The notes beneath the pieces are model-generated. The model was not told where the DNA came from, made no database searches, and saw only the letters and a program-made list of their open reading frames with translations. This document shows positions 33,004-41,323 of a stretch of DNA of 64,000 bases, in pieces; position 1 is the stretch's first letter; each line of letters opens with the position of its first letter. The stretch comes from Chitinophaga fulva (lineage in GTDB: Bacteria > Bacteroidota > Bacteroidia > Chitinophagales > Chitinophagaceae). The position numbers and the translations under genes were made by a program. Location of the stretch: NCBI RefSeq assembly GCF_012927205.1, contig NZ_JABBGC010000002.1, forward strand, positions 1,178,001 to 1,242,000. The letters are read 5' to 3'.

Positions 33004-34164
33004 CTACTGCTTGGTGACCATTTTAGTATATACTTTACCGTTATGAGTGAGTTTGATGACATAAGTACCAGCAGCAAGATTTTTGGTATCGAGCGTGGTA
33101 CGGTGATTACCCGGTTGCAACGCGCTGTTGAGCAACAGCCCTACCCTTTTCTGCTGGGTATCGAACACTTCCAGCATAGTGTTACCTGCTTCTTTCACGT
33201 CCAGGTCAATATAAGTGATTTGGGGGAACGGATTGGGAAACACATTGAGAGAAATGTTATCATGTGTAATAGGCACTGTTGCTGCCGGCGGTGTGTCGGA
33301 AGTGGCCAACATAGGACTGCCGCAGGTAGCGCTGCCTTCCGCGATGCAGAAGTCGGCAAAACGTACCTGTTCATCCCGGATGCCTGTAACCAGCTTACGG
33401 TAGATCCCCCATTTAGGGCGGCAGAAGGTAGTCCCGTCGCGCCACATGTCAATATTATTATTGCTGTAGTTCAACAGCGTGCTGCCATCGCTGATTTTTT
33501 TGATGATGACTTTATAGGAGCCTGTTGTGGAATAAGTAATTTTTTCCTCTACCTCCACCCAGGCGCCTTTAAAGGAAGACAGTGGTGCGCTGGCTTTCTC
33601 ACCGCCACCGCTGCCACCGGCCCCTGGTGTATAGATCACCTGTAGTTTCTGTGGGGAGCCTGCACGGGGCGTGAGGGTGATCAGTGGCGCGCCATCGTCG
33701 CCATCACCGGCTTTTATCTGATGCAGGTGGCAGAAACTGGTGGTGGGAATAAAGCCTGCATCAATTTTAAATTTCCAGCGATAGGTGACGGTTTCGCCGT
33801 AGGTGGCTTTCACATTGTCGGGGGAAGGACCAAAGGTCTTGATCTCGTTACGTTGCCGGTCTGTATTGGGGCCGCAACGATCATTGTCTGGTGTGGCATG
33901 GAGGAAAAACACGAACACGTTTTTGTTGAGCGATGCATCGAATTCCTCTGTAATGTGGCGGCCAAACGAAGGATGCGCACAGTCAGGCACTTCGCTGGCG
34001 GTGCCGTTGCCCAGCACACTTTCAATCAGTTCATACGTGTTGCCGGGACCGTTGGCAGAAAGGGTTACCTGGGCATGAACACCGGAAAGACAAAGGAGAC
34101 CTGCTGCTGTCAGGAAGGCGGGTTTCCATAATTTGTGCAAAGGTTTGCAGATAAGCGGTTTCAT
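33004..34164 (-). CDS. Polysaccharide-lyase-like protein with T9SS sorting domain
   Basis: 386 residues. Signal peptide to about residue 31 (AGLLCLSGVHAQ), a jelly-roll domain of about 240 residues (TYRWKFKIDAGF, FCHLHQIKAGDGDDGAPLITLTPR, WVEVEEKITY, WGIYRKL), and a C-terminal type A sorting domain (LNVFPNPF, NLAAGTYVIKL, TKMVTKQ) for export through the type IX system. The jelly roll resembles heparin-lyase-I-like and glucuronan-lyase-like folds; catalytic residues cannot be fixed, so a sugar-binding role is possible. Standing alone, ended by its own hairpin. Confidence 0.78.
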   Translation of the reverse strand: MKPLICKPLHKLWKPAFLTAAGLLCLSGVHAQVTLSANGPGNTYELIESVLGNGTASEVPDCAHPSFGRHITEEFDASLNKNVFVFFLHATPDNDRCGPNTDRQRNEIKTFGPSPDNVKATYGETVTYRWKFKIDAGFIPTTSFCHLHQIKAGDGDDGAPLITLTPRAGSPQKLQVIYTPGAGGSGGGEKASAPLSSFKGAWVEVEEKITYSTTGSYKVIIKKISDGSTLLNYSNNNIDMWRDGTTFCRPKWGIYRKLVTGIRDEQVRFADFCIAEGSATCGSPMLATSDTPPAATVPITHDNISLNVFPNPFPQITYIDLDVKEAGNTMLEVFDTQQKRVGLLLNSALQPGNHRTTLDTKNLAAGTYVIKLTHNGKVYTKMVTKQ

Positions 34165-34387
34165 AAATAATACATGTTTTGAGGGTTTTTTGATTCAGAT
34201 TTCGGTGGAATAAATGCAATCGATTTCATTGCATACATAAATTAATATTTTTATTTGATAAATCGATCTTTTAGCGGGGGAATTATTTTGGAGATACCTT
34301 AAAAAACTGGTTATCAACATAGATGGCCAGTCGCTCTTTGGGGGAAGAATAGTGAAGGGGAAACAAACAAACTTTTAACGTACGACC

Positions 34388-34430
34388 GTGACCAGCATCC
34401 CTTCCCTGCCAAGGAAAAGGATGCAGTCAC
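34388..34430 (-). terminator. Hairpin overlapping the stop of the sugar-oxidoreductase operon
   Basis: GTGACCAGCATCCCTTCC (34388-34405) pairs, with one bulge, with GGAAAAGGATGCAGTCAC (34413-34430). The right arm includes the stop codon of the gene ending at 34427. No strong U tract, so termination is likely but not certain. Confidence 0.55.
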
Positions 34431-35512
34431 AAAAGCACCTTCTTTCCGGTACGGGCAGACTCTTTCGCTGCTTCGAGGATACGCAGCACCAGTACATTAT
34501 TAGGCAGGGCATACAAGCCATAGGGCGGCGGCGTTTCTTTTCCCTTTACTACCGCAGCCAGGTAGCTGAACGGATCTTCATAAACGGGTATATCCGCTGC
34601 CGTTATATGCCTGGTCACCGGCGGCGCTGACTCCCGGTTGCGCAGCAGCAGCGTGTTTTTGTCAGCCGCCATGATGTACCCCTTCTCTCCATATATCTCC
34701 ATGTCCTTGCGGCTGAAAGGCCAGTTCCAGGAAGCCTGGATAATACACTGGGCATCCGGGTAATCTACAATGATCGTGGCGTCGTCATCTACCCTAGGAT
34801 AACGGTCGGGCTTATATTGCCGGGTAACGGCGGTAACTGCAAGGGGTACACGGTTTTTCATCAGCCGGGTCATCAGGTTGGCGCCGTAGCAGCCAAAATC
34901 CATCAGGGCGCCGGCTCCGTTGAGGACCGGGTCTGTCAGCCATGCCAGGAAAGCCGGGCTGCAGCCTATCTCCTGTGGCCCCTGATGCCCGTCGTGGATC
35001 ACCACTTTACGGACATGGCCGGTAAAACTGCTATCTTCTACCAGTTGAAAAGCCTTTGCCACTGTGGGATACCAACTGGTTTCGTAGTTGGTCAGCAAAT
35101 GTATGTGATACCGCCGCGCCAGCGAGTCCATCACCAGCGCATCGCGGAGATTGGCAGCCAGCGGCTTCTCCACCATCACATGAATACCCCGCGGCGCGCA
35201 GGCTTCCACTACTTCCCAGTGACTGTACACCGATCCGAATGCCAGTACGGCCTGCGGCTTTACAGCATCCAGCATCTGCCCCAGGTCGTGGTACACCTGC
35301 TGTTGCGGGATATGGTACTGCCGCGCCACCTTGCCGGCAAGGGTGGTGTCTTTTTCGTATATCCCTGCCAGTTGGACATCATCATGATTGGCCCGGCCCA
35401 GTATCCAGCCGGAATGGCCATGCGATACACCGGCAACGGCCACACGCAATGCCTGCGCCGAAGCGCAGGCCTGTGCCAGTATTAAAAACAAGAGGAGGTA
35501 CAGTTGTTTCAT
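34427..35512 (-). CDS. Exported Gfo/Idh/MocA-family oxidoreductase
   Basis: 361 residues from the ATG at 35512, whose A overlaps the preceding stop (TGATG). Signal peptide to about residue 20 (LLLFLILAQACASAQ). Rossmann domain from 22 (LRVAVAGVSHGHSGWILG), then AVLAFGSVYSHW and the EKPLA block (MVEKPLAANLRDALVM) with the conserved Lys, and the C-terminal dimerisation domain (NGAGALMDFGCYGANLM). Such periplasmic NAD(H)-type enzymes oxidise or reduce sugars. Third gene of an operon with another oxidoreductase and a TIM-barrel isomerase. An exported NAD enzyme needs its bound cofactor, as in Zymomonas Gfo. Confidence 0.92.
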   Translation of the reverse strand: MKQLYLLLFLILAQACASAQALRVAVAGVSHGHSGWILGRANHDDVQLAGIYEKDTTLAGKVARQYHIPQQQVYHDLGQMLDAVKPQAVLAFGSVYSHWEVVEACAPRGIHVMVEKPLAANLRDALVMDSLARRYHIHLLTNYETSWYPTVAKAFQLVEDSSFTGHVRKVVIHDGHQGPQEIGCSPAFLAWLTDPVLNGAGALMDFGCYGANLMTRLMKNRVPLAVTAVTRQYKPDRYPRVDDDATIIVDYPDAQCIIQASWNWPFSRKDMEIYGEKGYIMAADKNTLLLRNRESAPPVTRHITAADIPVYEDPFSYLAAVVKGKETPPPYGLYALPNNVLVLRILEAAKESARTGKKVLL

Positions 35513-36876
35513 CACATCTTAAATACTTTGCCACCCACCATCACTTCCTGGGTAGCTTCATCAAAAGTTGCTTTCATACCGGTGCGATAAGCGGCGTTGC
35601 CCATGATCAGCGCTATAGAATGCGAATACGCTGCTTCTATCGGTGCATTGGGCTGCTTGCGTTCCCGTACACTGCTCATCCAGTTGCGCACATGCGCGCT
35701 GGTAAGTGGATCACCGCCGGTATTGGCGCTGGTCTCTACTTTTTCCTGGGAGTTCAGCGTCATCGGGGTCAGCAGGTTAGCATGCATGCCCATTTCGGCG
35801 GCTTCTCTTTCGGTGAGACCGCCGGTGCTGCTGATTTTGCTGGTAGACATATCGATGGTGCCGCCATTGGAATAATAAATCTCTTTCGTACCCCCGGCGG
35901 AGTTATGAAAGCGGCTGCTGTACATTACCTGGAAACCTTTTTCCGGTTCGTTGGCCGGACCGTAGTCAAATACGGCTGTCAGCGTATCCGGGTTCTTGCG
36001 GCCGTCGTGCCACATATAGATGCCGCCGTTGGCCACTGCGCTGCGCGGGTGTTTCAGACCGCTGAACCAATGCACGGTATCAATCTGGTGTGTCATCCAT
36101 TGTCCGAAGATACCGGAGGAATAGGGCCAGAAGAGGCGATACTCCAGGTATTTACGCGGGTCCCAGCTGTCGTTGGGGCGACCGGCCAGGAAACGTTTCC
36201 AGTCCGTATCCGATTCCCGGATGCTCTTCACCAGGTCCGGCCGCCGCCAGCGTCCCGGCTGGTTTACGTTCCAGGTCATCTCCACCATGGTGATATCGCC
36301 GAACTTGCCTTCCTTGATGAAATTGGCCGCGGCATGGTAGCTGGTACCACTGCGCCGCTGGGTGCCCACCTGCATGATCTTCCCTGACTCTTTTACGGCT
36401 TTCAGCGCGTTGCGGGCATCTTCCATGGTCTCGGCAAACGGTTTCTCACTGTACACGTCACACTTGTTCTTAACGGCTTCAATAGTATGATAGGCATGCT
36501 GAAAATCGGCCGACGCAATAAAGACAGCATCCAGGTTTTTAATCCGGTACAGCTCATCGTTGTTGACGCAGGCCTGTACCTGGTGCCCTGTTTTTTGTTC
36601 CAGGAAGGCCTTCCCTTCTTCCCTCCTTCGGTTCCAGATGTCGGACACCGCGATCAGGTCGAAGTTCAGTTCTTTGTTATGGCTGAAGAAAGAAGGCAGC
36701 AAGGCTTGCCGGGCACGATCGGAAAACCCTACCAGCCCCACGTTTACCCTGTCATTGGCGCCCAGGATACGGGCGTAGCTGCTGGCAGGCATTCCCATAG
36801 CCGTAATCGTTAGTCCTGCTCCTGCCATCAGGGATTGTTGCAGAAATTCCCGCCTTGTCTTTTTAGTGGATGTCAT
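35512..36876 (-). CDS. Tat-exported Gfo/Idh/MocA-family oxidoreductase
   Basis: 454 residues. Twin-arginine signal (TRREFLQQSLMAGAGLTITAMG), then the Rossmann fold (NVGLVGFSDRARQAL), FIASADFQHAY, and the lysine block DVYSEKPFAETMEDA; later SGIFGQWMTHQIDTVHW carries the His of the catalytic region. Tat export fits folding around a tightly bound NAD(P). Middle gene of the operon, 12 bases after the TIM-barrel gene and overlapping the next oxidoreductase by one base. Such sets act through 3-keto-sugar intermediates in Bacteroidota; that assignment is by analogy. Confidence 0.94.
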   Translation of the reverse strand: MTSTKKTRREFLQQSLMAGAGLTITAMGMPASSYARILGANDRVNVGLVGFSDRARQALLPSFFSHNKELNFDLIAVSDIWNRRREEGKAFLEQKTGHQVQACVNNDELYRIKNLDAVFIASADFQHAYHTIEAVKNKCDVYSEKPFAETMEDARNALKAVKESGKIMQVGTQRRSGTSYHAAANFIKEGKFGDITMVEMTWNVNQPGRWRRPDLVKSIRESDTDWKRFLAGRPNDSWDPRKYLEYRLFWPYSSGIFGQWMTHQIDTVHWFSGLKHPRSAVANGGIYMWHDGRKNPDTLTAVFDYGPANEPEKGFQVMYSSRFHNSAGGTKEIYYSNGGTIDMSTSKISSTGGLTEREAAEMGMHANLLTPMTLNSQEKVETSANTGGDPLTSAHVRNWMSSVRERKQPNAPIEAAYSHSIALIMGNAAYRTGMKATFDEATQEVMVGGKVFKM

Positions 36877-36888
36877 TGTACAAGTATT

Positions 36889-37782
36889 TTATTTTTTTCC
36901 GGAGATATGATACACTTCTTTGAGTTGCCCTTCCAGGTACGCCACCGCCGGCGCATATTCCGTAGCGGGATCGGTCCATTTACATTCCATCATGATCCGT
37001 CCTTTATAACCGATGCTCCGCAGGGCTGCCAGATAAGGCCGGAAATCCTGCCGTTCTATACCAGGCGCGGAACGTTTCTCCCGTTCCGCAATATGACAGT
37101 GCACCAGTATGCCTTTGGCCTTCGCGATATTGGCCGCCGGTTCATTTTCGCGCAACATATGATAGATGTCGGCTGTAAGCCGGAAGTTAGGATGGTCCAC
37201 TGCTGTCACAACCTCGATACCTTCTGCCAATGTGTTCACGAAATTGGTTTCAGTAGCATTCAGGTTCTCCATGGAAATGAGGCAGTTATGCTTTGCTGCA
37301 ATGCCGGCCATTTTGCGGGCCAGCCGGATAAACTGCTGTTTCGCCGCCTGCCTGTCAACCCCCTCAGGAATTTTACGTGCCTCTCCGCTGCCTAACACAA
37401 TGAGCCCGATACCTGCCTTTTCAGCACGTTGCATGACCGTGTCCACATACCCTAAAACCCATGCTTCGTTGGCCTCCGGTCCCATCAGTTTGAGGTACCC
37501 CGGTATAAACAGGTTACAGGTCTGTATACGGCAACGGGCATGCTGTAGTTTCTGCAGGTTGGCGGCAAACGCTTCCTCGCTTACCGAAGGCGCCAGTATC
37601 CTTTTGACCGTTTCCTCGAGGTACAGGAAACCGGCGGCGCTGGCCAGGCTGTCGCTGTCCACCGAGGCTGTTATGCCGAGGGCTGGCAGAGCATCTTTGT
37701 CACCCTGCACGGGAGACTGTGCATTCGATTGCAAAAAAGTGGCAAAACCCAGGAGGAATAGACCCGTCAGCGTGTTTTTCAT
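36889..37782 (-). CDS. Exported sugar phosphate isomerase/epimerase-like TIM barrel
   Basis: 297 residues from the ATG at 37782, which gives a good signal peptide (LFLLGFATFLQSNAQ). AP-endonuclease-2-like TIM barrel: IGLIVLGSGEARKIPEG, HNCLISMENLNATETNF with the metal Glu, FRLTADIYHMLRE with Asp and His, ILVHCHIAERE, and MMECKW at the end. The family isomerises or epimerises sugars, or lyses keto-sugars, with a divalent metal. Being exported, it should work with the two oxidoreductases downstream. First gene of the operon. Confidence 0.92.
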   Translation of the reverse strand: MKNTLTGLFLLGFATFLQSNAQSPVQGDKDALPALGITASVDSDSLASAAGFLYLEETVKRILAPSVSEEAFAANLQKLQHARCRIQTCNLFIPGYLKLMGPEANEAWVLGYVDTVMQRAEKAGIGLIVLGSGEARKIPEGVDRQAAKQQFIRLARKMAGIAAKHNCLISMENLNATETNFVNTLAEGIEVVTAVDHPNFRLTADIYHMLRENEPAANIAKAKGILVHCHIAEREKRSAPGIERQDFRPYLAALRSIGYKGRIMMECKWTDPATEYAPAVAYLEGQLKEVYHISGKK

Positions 37783-37848
37783 AATGTGGAAAGCCCGGAA
37801 AAAATGGCTGTTGGAAAAAATAATCATTATCAGGGAGAAACCAAAAAT

Positions 37849-37913
37849 ATTTTGATATTTGGTTATTTTGATATTCTATTTGATCATTTTAAACAACTAA
37901 AATATCAAAATAA
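37849..37913. terminator. AT-rich hairpin with a duplicated TTTTGAT unit
   Basis: TTATTTTGATATT (37863-37875) pairs with AATATCAAAATAA (37901-37913), 13 bp. A second copy of ATTTTGATATT at 37849-37859 lies 16 bases before the first and could pair with the same right arm. It starts 7 bases after the stop of the minus-strand gene at 37921. The design matches the element at 6633-6711. Confidence 0.6.
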
Positions 37914-37920
37914 TAGAATT

Positions 37921-38409
37921 TCAGGATTTCAGTACTTCCAGCAGCGGCTCCACCTGCCGCCGGAAATCATGTTGCAAATCTTCATGCAGCCCTACCACCA
38001 CCTTCACAATCTTCTTCAGTTGTGCGGCGTACAGGTTATGCAGCACCGTGCTCTGATGGTGCAACAGGCCGGAATCCACCAGCTGCTCACAAAAGTAAAT
38101 CAACAGCTCCGCCTCTGCCGGCTTGGAGCCCATGTAGCGGATATGTTTATTGACCAGCCGCAAGATTTTACGCAACCGTTTTTTAGCATTGTGCAGGTTG
38201 CTGCCGACCATCTCTTCAAACCCATTGTCCACCTCCGTTTTCACGGCATTGATGTAGCCCTGTTCATCATCTGCATCGAACAACAGGTAAGTCAGCAGTT
38301 CCTTGTTTTCCTTTTTATATTTGGCCAAACGCAGGCACAATGCCGCCAGCTGCGCCGGAGGCACGGAGGCCAGCTCTTTCTTCAACTCGTTAATGGACGC
38401 TGTCTTCAT
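37921..38409 (-). CDS. Hypothetical helical protein
   Basis: 162 residues from the ATG at 38409. No signal or membrane segment; helical throughout, with many Lys, Leu and Glu (ELKKELASVPPAQLAALCLRLAKYKKENKELL, NAKKRLRKILRLVNKHI). I know no domain. It stands alone, upstream of a TTTTGAT hairpin and divergent from a DUF1579 gene. A cytoplasmic scaffold or regulatory role would fit, but nothing shows it. Confidence 0.7.
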   Translation of the reverse strand: MKTASINELKKELASVPPAQLAALCLRLAKYKKENKELLTYLLFDADDEQGYINAVKTEVDNGFEEMVGSNLHNAKKRLRKILRLVNKHIRYMGSKPAEAELLIYFCEQLVDSGLLHHQSTVLHNLYAAQLKKIVKVVVGLHEDLQHDFRRQVEPLLEVLKS

Positions 38410-38544
38410 CTTGATTTTATTGCGGCATCGAAAATACAATTAATAAATAGTATGGTACAACACCTATGTCTTGCCGCATGGCTTAATTAATTAAATTGCA
38501 ATACTTCAAGAACCCCAATTACTCACGCTTAACAACCTCAGACT

Positions 38545-39120
38545 ATGAAAACACTGTATGTGTTGGCCGCCGCTTTCGGTTGCCTGTTAACAGTTAACAC
38601 TGTTTCCGCCCAAATGGATTCCGTTGCGGCCCACAAGGCATGGATGGCCTACATGACGCCTGGCCCCGAACACCAGCAACTGGCTAAGACCGAAGGAGAC
38701 TGGAACACCGACATGACCTTCTGGAAAGGTCCCGGCGCGGCCCCGGAAAAAGCTACCGGCAGCTGCTCCAACAAAATGATCCTGGGCGGCCGCTACCAGG
38801 AAAGCCGTTTCACTTCCGACATGATGGGCATGCCCTTTGAAGGCCTCGGTACCACTGCCTATGACAATGCCAGGAAAATGTATCTCAACACCTGGATTGA
38901 CAACATGGGCACCGGTATGATGATGATGGAAGGCAAATGGGAATCTGCCGTCAACGGTATTGTATACAGGGGAAAATCATTTGACCCCTCCACACAAAAA
39001 ACCATGGAACTGCGCCAGGTGATCAAATTCCAGGATGCCAACAACTACACCCTGGAGATGTATCGCATGGCCAACGGCAAAGAATTCAAGGAAATGGAGA
39101 TCTTCTTCAAACGGAAATAG
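38545..39120 (+). CDS. Secreted DUF1579 protein
   Basis: 191 residues. Signal peptide to about residue 22 (GCLLTVNTVSAQ). The rest fits DUF1579: EHQQLAKTEGDWNTDMTFW, SNKMILGGRYQESRFTSDMMGMPFEGLGTTAYDN, and a Met-rich TGMMMMEGKW strand. DUF1579 is predicted to be a lipocalin-like barrel of unknown ligand. Followed by a hairpin and then by a second protein of similar length and type. Confidence 0.9.
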   Translation: MKTLYVLAAAFGCLLTVNTVSAQMDSVAAHKAWMAYMTPGPEHQQLAKTEGDWNTDMTFWKGPGAAPEKATGSCSNKMILGGRYQESRFTSDMMGMPFEGLGTTAYDNARKMYLNTWIDNMGTGMMMMEGKWESAVNGIVYRGKSFDPSTQKTMELRQVIKFQDANNYTLEMYRMANGKEFKEMEIFFKRK

Positions 39121-39145
39121 TTAATTGTAAAATCCCTTCCGGCAC

Positions 39146-39186
39146 CAGCGGCCCCTGCTCCAAAGGCATGGGCCGTTGCTGTTTCT
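39146..39186 (+). terminator. Terminator of the DUF1579 gene
   Basis: CAGCGGCCC (39146-39154) pairs with GGGCCGTTG (39170-39178), 9 bp with one G-U, 15-base loop, followed by CTGTTTCTT. Confidence 0.6.
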
Positions 39187-39330
39187 TGTCCGCTCATCTG
39201 CTTAAAACCAGTATTCAACACATTGTCCTGTTAAAAAGCCGGCCCGTATTTGATCTTTTGACATGTTGCATCTATTTTTGAAATGATCACCAATAACACC
39301 ACAACAGTCTTTAATGAAAAAGTCCCTCAT

Positions 39331-39837
39331 ATGAAAACACACGTCATCACCCTCCTGCTATGCCTGGGGCTTTCCGCCCAGCTGAAGGCACAAACCGGCA
39401 AACAGCTGCCCACCGATATGGTACAGTTCTTCCTCGGCAACTGGACCGGCAACGGCGCCTTTGCCAATGGCAACAAAATCGCCGCTGATCTTAGCTTCAA
39501 ATTATCGCTGGACAGCGCCTGGATCATATATGAACATACCGACAAAGCCCCCAACCGCTATAAAGCGCTTTCCATGTGGGGTGTGGACAAGCAAACGGGC
39601 GAGTTGGTAGACTACATCTTCGATAACTTCCAGGGGCACCGGAAATTTTCCTCCCAAGGCTGGCAGGACGGTAAACTCATGCTTACCCGGCAGCTTCCCC
39701 AGCCAATAAACGGCGTATCGTATGAGCGCTTCCTTTACGAGAAGCTCTCTCCACAATCGTTTAAGATGACTTATGAGAAGAGCCAGGATGGCAACACCTG
39801 GAAGCTGGGAGACTATCTGACGTTTACCAAAAGGTAA
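39331..39837 (+). CDS. Secreted lipocalin-like protein, DUF1579-type
   Basis: 168 residues from the ATG at 39331, which starts a signal peptide (VITLLLCLGLSAQLKAQ); a start at 39283 is not signal-like. The mature part echoes the neighbour: FFLGNWTGNGAFANGNKIAADLSF, SAWIIYEHTDK, YKALSMWGVDKQTGELVDYIFDN, and KMTYEKSQDGNTWK. This is the order of strands in DUF1579-like barrels, although the family match is weaker. Function unknown; probably binds a small ligand in the periplasm. Confidence 0.75.
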   Translation: MKTHVITLLLCLGLSAQLKAQTGKQLPTDMVQFFLGNWTGNGAFANGNKIAADLSFKLSLDSAWIIYEHTDKAPNRYKALSMWGVDKQTGELVDYIFDNFQGHRKFSSQGWQDGKLMLTRQLPQPINGVSYERFLYEKLSPQSFKMTYEKSQDGNTWKLGDYLTFTKR

Positions 39838-39995
39838 AAAAGGCCCCTTTTAAGGTCGATCGCAACAAAACGCAAGACCATCAAAAACGAATATAAACAA
39901 AACCCATACGGATATTAATTCAGGGGTTATGGGATAATAGCTGGCCTTATCTTTGAAACGTCCGCTATTTATCCGCCAATTGAATTCATATCCAT

Positions 39996-40424
39996 ATGAA
40001 AATCAGCAACTCTGCCTCCAAAAGTGCGGAACAGATCTTTTCAGAAATACAGCGTCGTTTTCCAGGCGCCCGGTTATGGAAACCTTTGACAGGCGCTCCT
40101 GTTATCGTGGTACAGCATCGGGGTTTCCGGTTTTTGTTGCGCTATAAAAAAGACCATCTGCGGTTGGATTTTCTGCCGCCGTTGTTGTGGCTGGCAGGCG
40201 GCGTGCTGACAGGATTTGTGTTGTGTACGGCAGCATTGAGCATGTTTTACCGGCAGTTGACGATCAGTATTGGCGGCATTATTCCGGTGATAGCAGGATT
40301 CCTGCTTATCAGGATGTTGTTTAAATCTTCCCGCAGGGAAACTTTTGAACACTTCCAAAGTGAAATAAACGTTCTGGTGAACACCGTAGCAGCACCGGCT
40401 TCTACATTGTTCAGTCATATATAG
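39996..40424 (+). CDS. Hypothetical membrane protein
   Basis: 142 residues. N-terminal soluble part of about 60 residues (SASKSAEQIFSEIQRRFPGARLW, VVQHRGFRFLLRYKKDHLRL), then two membrane helices (LLWLAGGVLTGFVLCTAALSMFY and IGGIIPVIAGFLLIRMLF) and a cytoplasmic tail. No family recognised. Single gene, ended by a hairpin with a T7 run at 40496-40529. Confidence 0.65.
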   Translation: MKISNSASKSAEQIFSEIQRRFPGARLWKPLTGAPVIVVQHRGFRFLLRYKKDHLRLDFLPPLLWLAGGVLTGFVLCTAALSMFYRQLTISIGGIIPVIAGFLLIRMLFKSSRRETFEHFQSEINVLVNTVAAPASTLFSHI

Positions 40425-40495
40425 TTTGTTCTCCGGAAGACCCTATTATGTTTAAGCTGTTTTTGTCGGCCTTTTATTCTTTGTTGATAACCTTA

Positions 40496-40529
40496 CAGGT
40501 ATTACCACCCGGTAATACCTGATTTTTTT
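40496..40529 (+). terminator. Terminator upstream of the LytTR operon
   Basis: CAGGTATTACC (40496-40506) and GGTAATACCTG (40511-40521) form a perfect 11-bp stem with loop ACCC, followed by ATTTTTTTC. It ends the membrane-protein gene 71 bases upstream; it also lies 49 bases before the regulator start, so attenuation cannot be excluded. Confidence 0.88.
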
Positions 40530-40569
40530 CTACTTTTAACAACATGAGCAATAACCCATATCCGAGACC

Positions 40570-41313
40570 ATGATCCGCACGCTGATAATTGATGATGAAC
40601 CAGCCATCCGTAAAGACCTGGAATGGCTGATGAAGCGCTACCCCGATTTCCTGGTACTGGGTAGTTGCGGTAGTATAGCCGAAGCCAGGGTGATCATTCC
40701 CAATACGGAACCGGAACTGTTGCTGCTGGATATTGAACTGGCCGACGGCACTGGATTTGACCTCCTGCAGGAGTTCCCCGACAGAAATTTCCGCATTATA
40801 TTTATTACGGCCTATAATGAGCATGCTATCAAAGCCATTAAATTCGGGGCTTTTGACTATCTGCTCAAACCTGTGGATGAGGAAGAGCTGATGGCCACCC
40901 TGAAAAGGCTGTTGTCTGAAAGCCCCGTCAACACCCGCACCCAGATGGACATCACCAGCAACCATCTGCAATCTAAAAAATCAGGACTGCAAAACCGGAT
41001 CGTGCTCCGCTCCTCTCAATACCTGCAGGTAGTGCCTTTCGAGGAAATCCTGTATTGCCAGAGCGATGGCAGTTACACCACCTTCCACCTGTCTGACAAA
41101 AGAAAGGTAATGGTGTCCCGCCCCATCAAAGAGTATGAGGAACTGTTGCCCGAGAGCTGGTTTATCCGCATCCATCAGTCGTATATCGTCAATCATCATT
41201 GTATAGACCGTTTTTTGAAAGATGGCATCCTGATCCTGAAAGACGGCACCGAGATACCAGTTTCCGCCCGTAAGCGGGAATATGTCCGGCAGTTCCTGAT
41301 GGGCGACCATTAA
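40570..41313 (+). CDS. LytTR-family response regulator
   Basis: 247 residues. Receiver domain 1-120 with DDE near residues 8-10, phospho-acceptor Asp54 (LLLDIELADGTGFDLL), and KPVDEEEL; LytTR DNA-binding domain about 140-245 (NRIVLRSSQYLQVVPFEEILYCQSDGSYTTFHLSD, then FIRIHQSYIVNHHCI). Together with the following LytS-type kinase, 10 bases downstream, it is a complete two-component system. The regulator-first order is usual in Bacteroidota. Targets unknown. Confidence 0.95.
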   Translation: MIRTLIIDDEPAIRKDLEWLMKRYPDFLVLGSCGSIAEARVIIPNTEPELLLLDIELADGTGFDLLQEFPDRNFRIIFITAYNEHAIKAIKFGAFDYLLKPVDEEELMATLKRLLSESPVNTRTQMDITSNHLQSKKSGLQNRIVLRSSQYLQVVPFEEILYCQSDGSYTTFHLSDKRKVMVSRPIKEYEELLPESWFIRIHQSYIVNHHCIDRFLKDGILILKDGTEIPVSARKREYVRQFLMGDH

Positions 41314-41323
41314 TAGATTGTAC

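Noticed and set aside
35056..36387. Plus-strand open frame of 443 codons across the two Gfo/Idh/MocA genes
   Set aside because: It spans the boundary of two well-supported genes on the other strand and its translation is low-complexity and Pro/His-rich.
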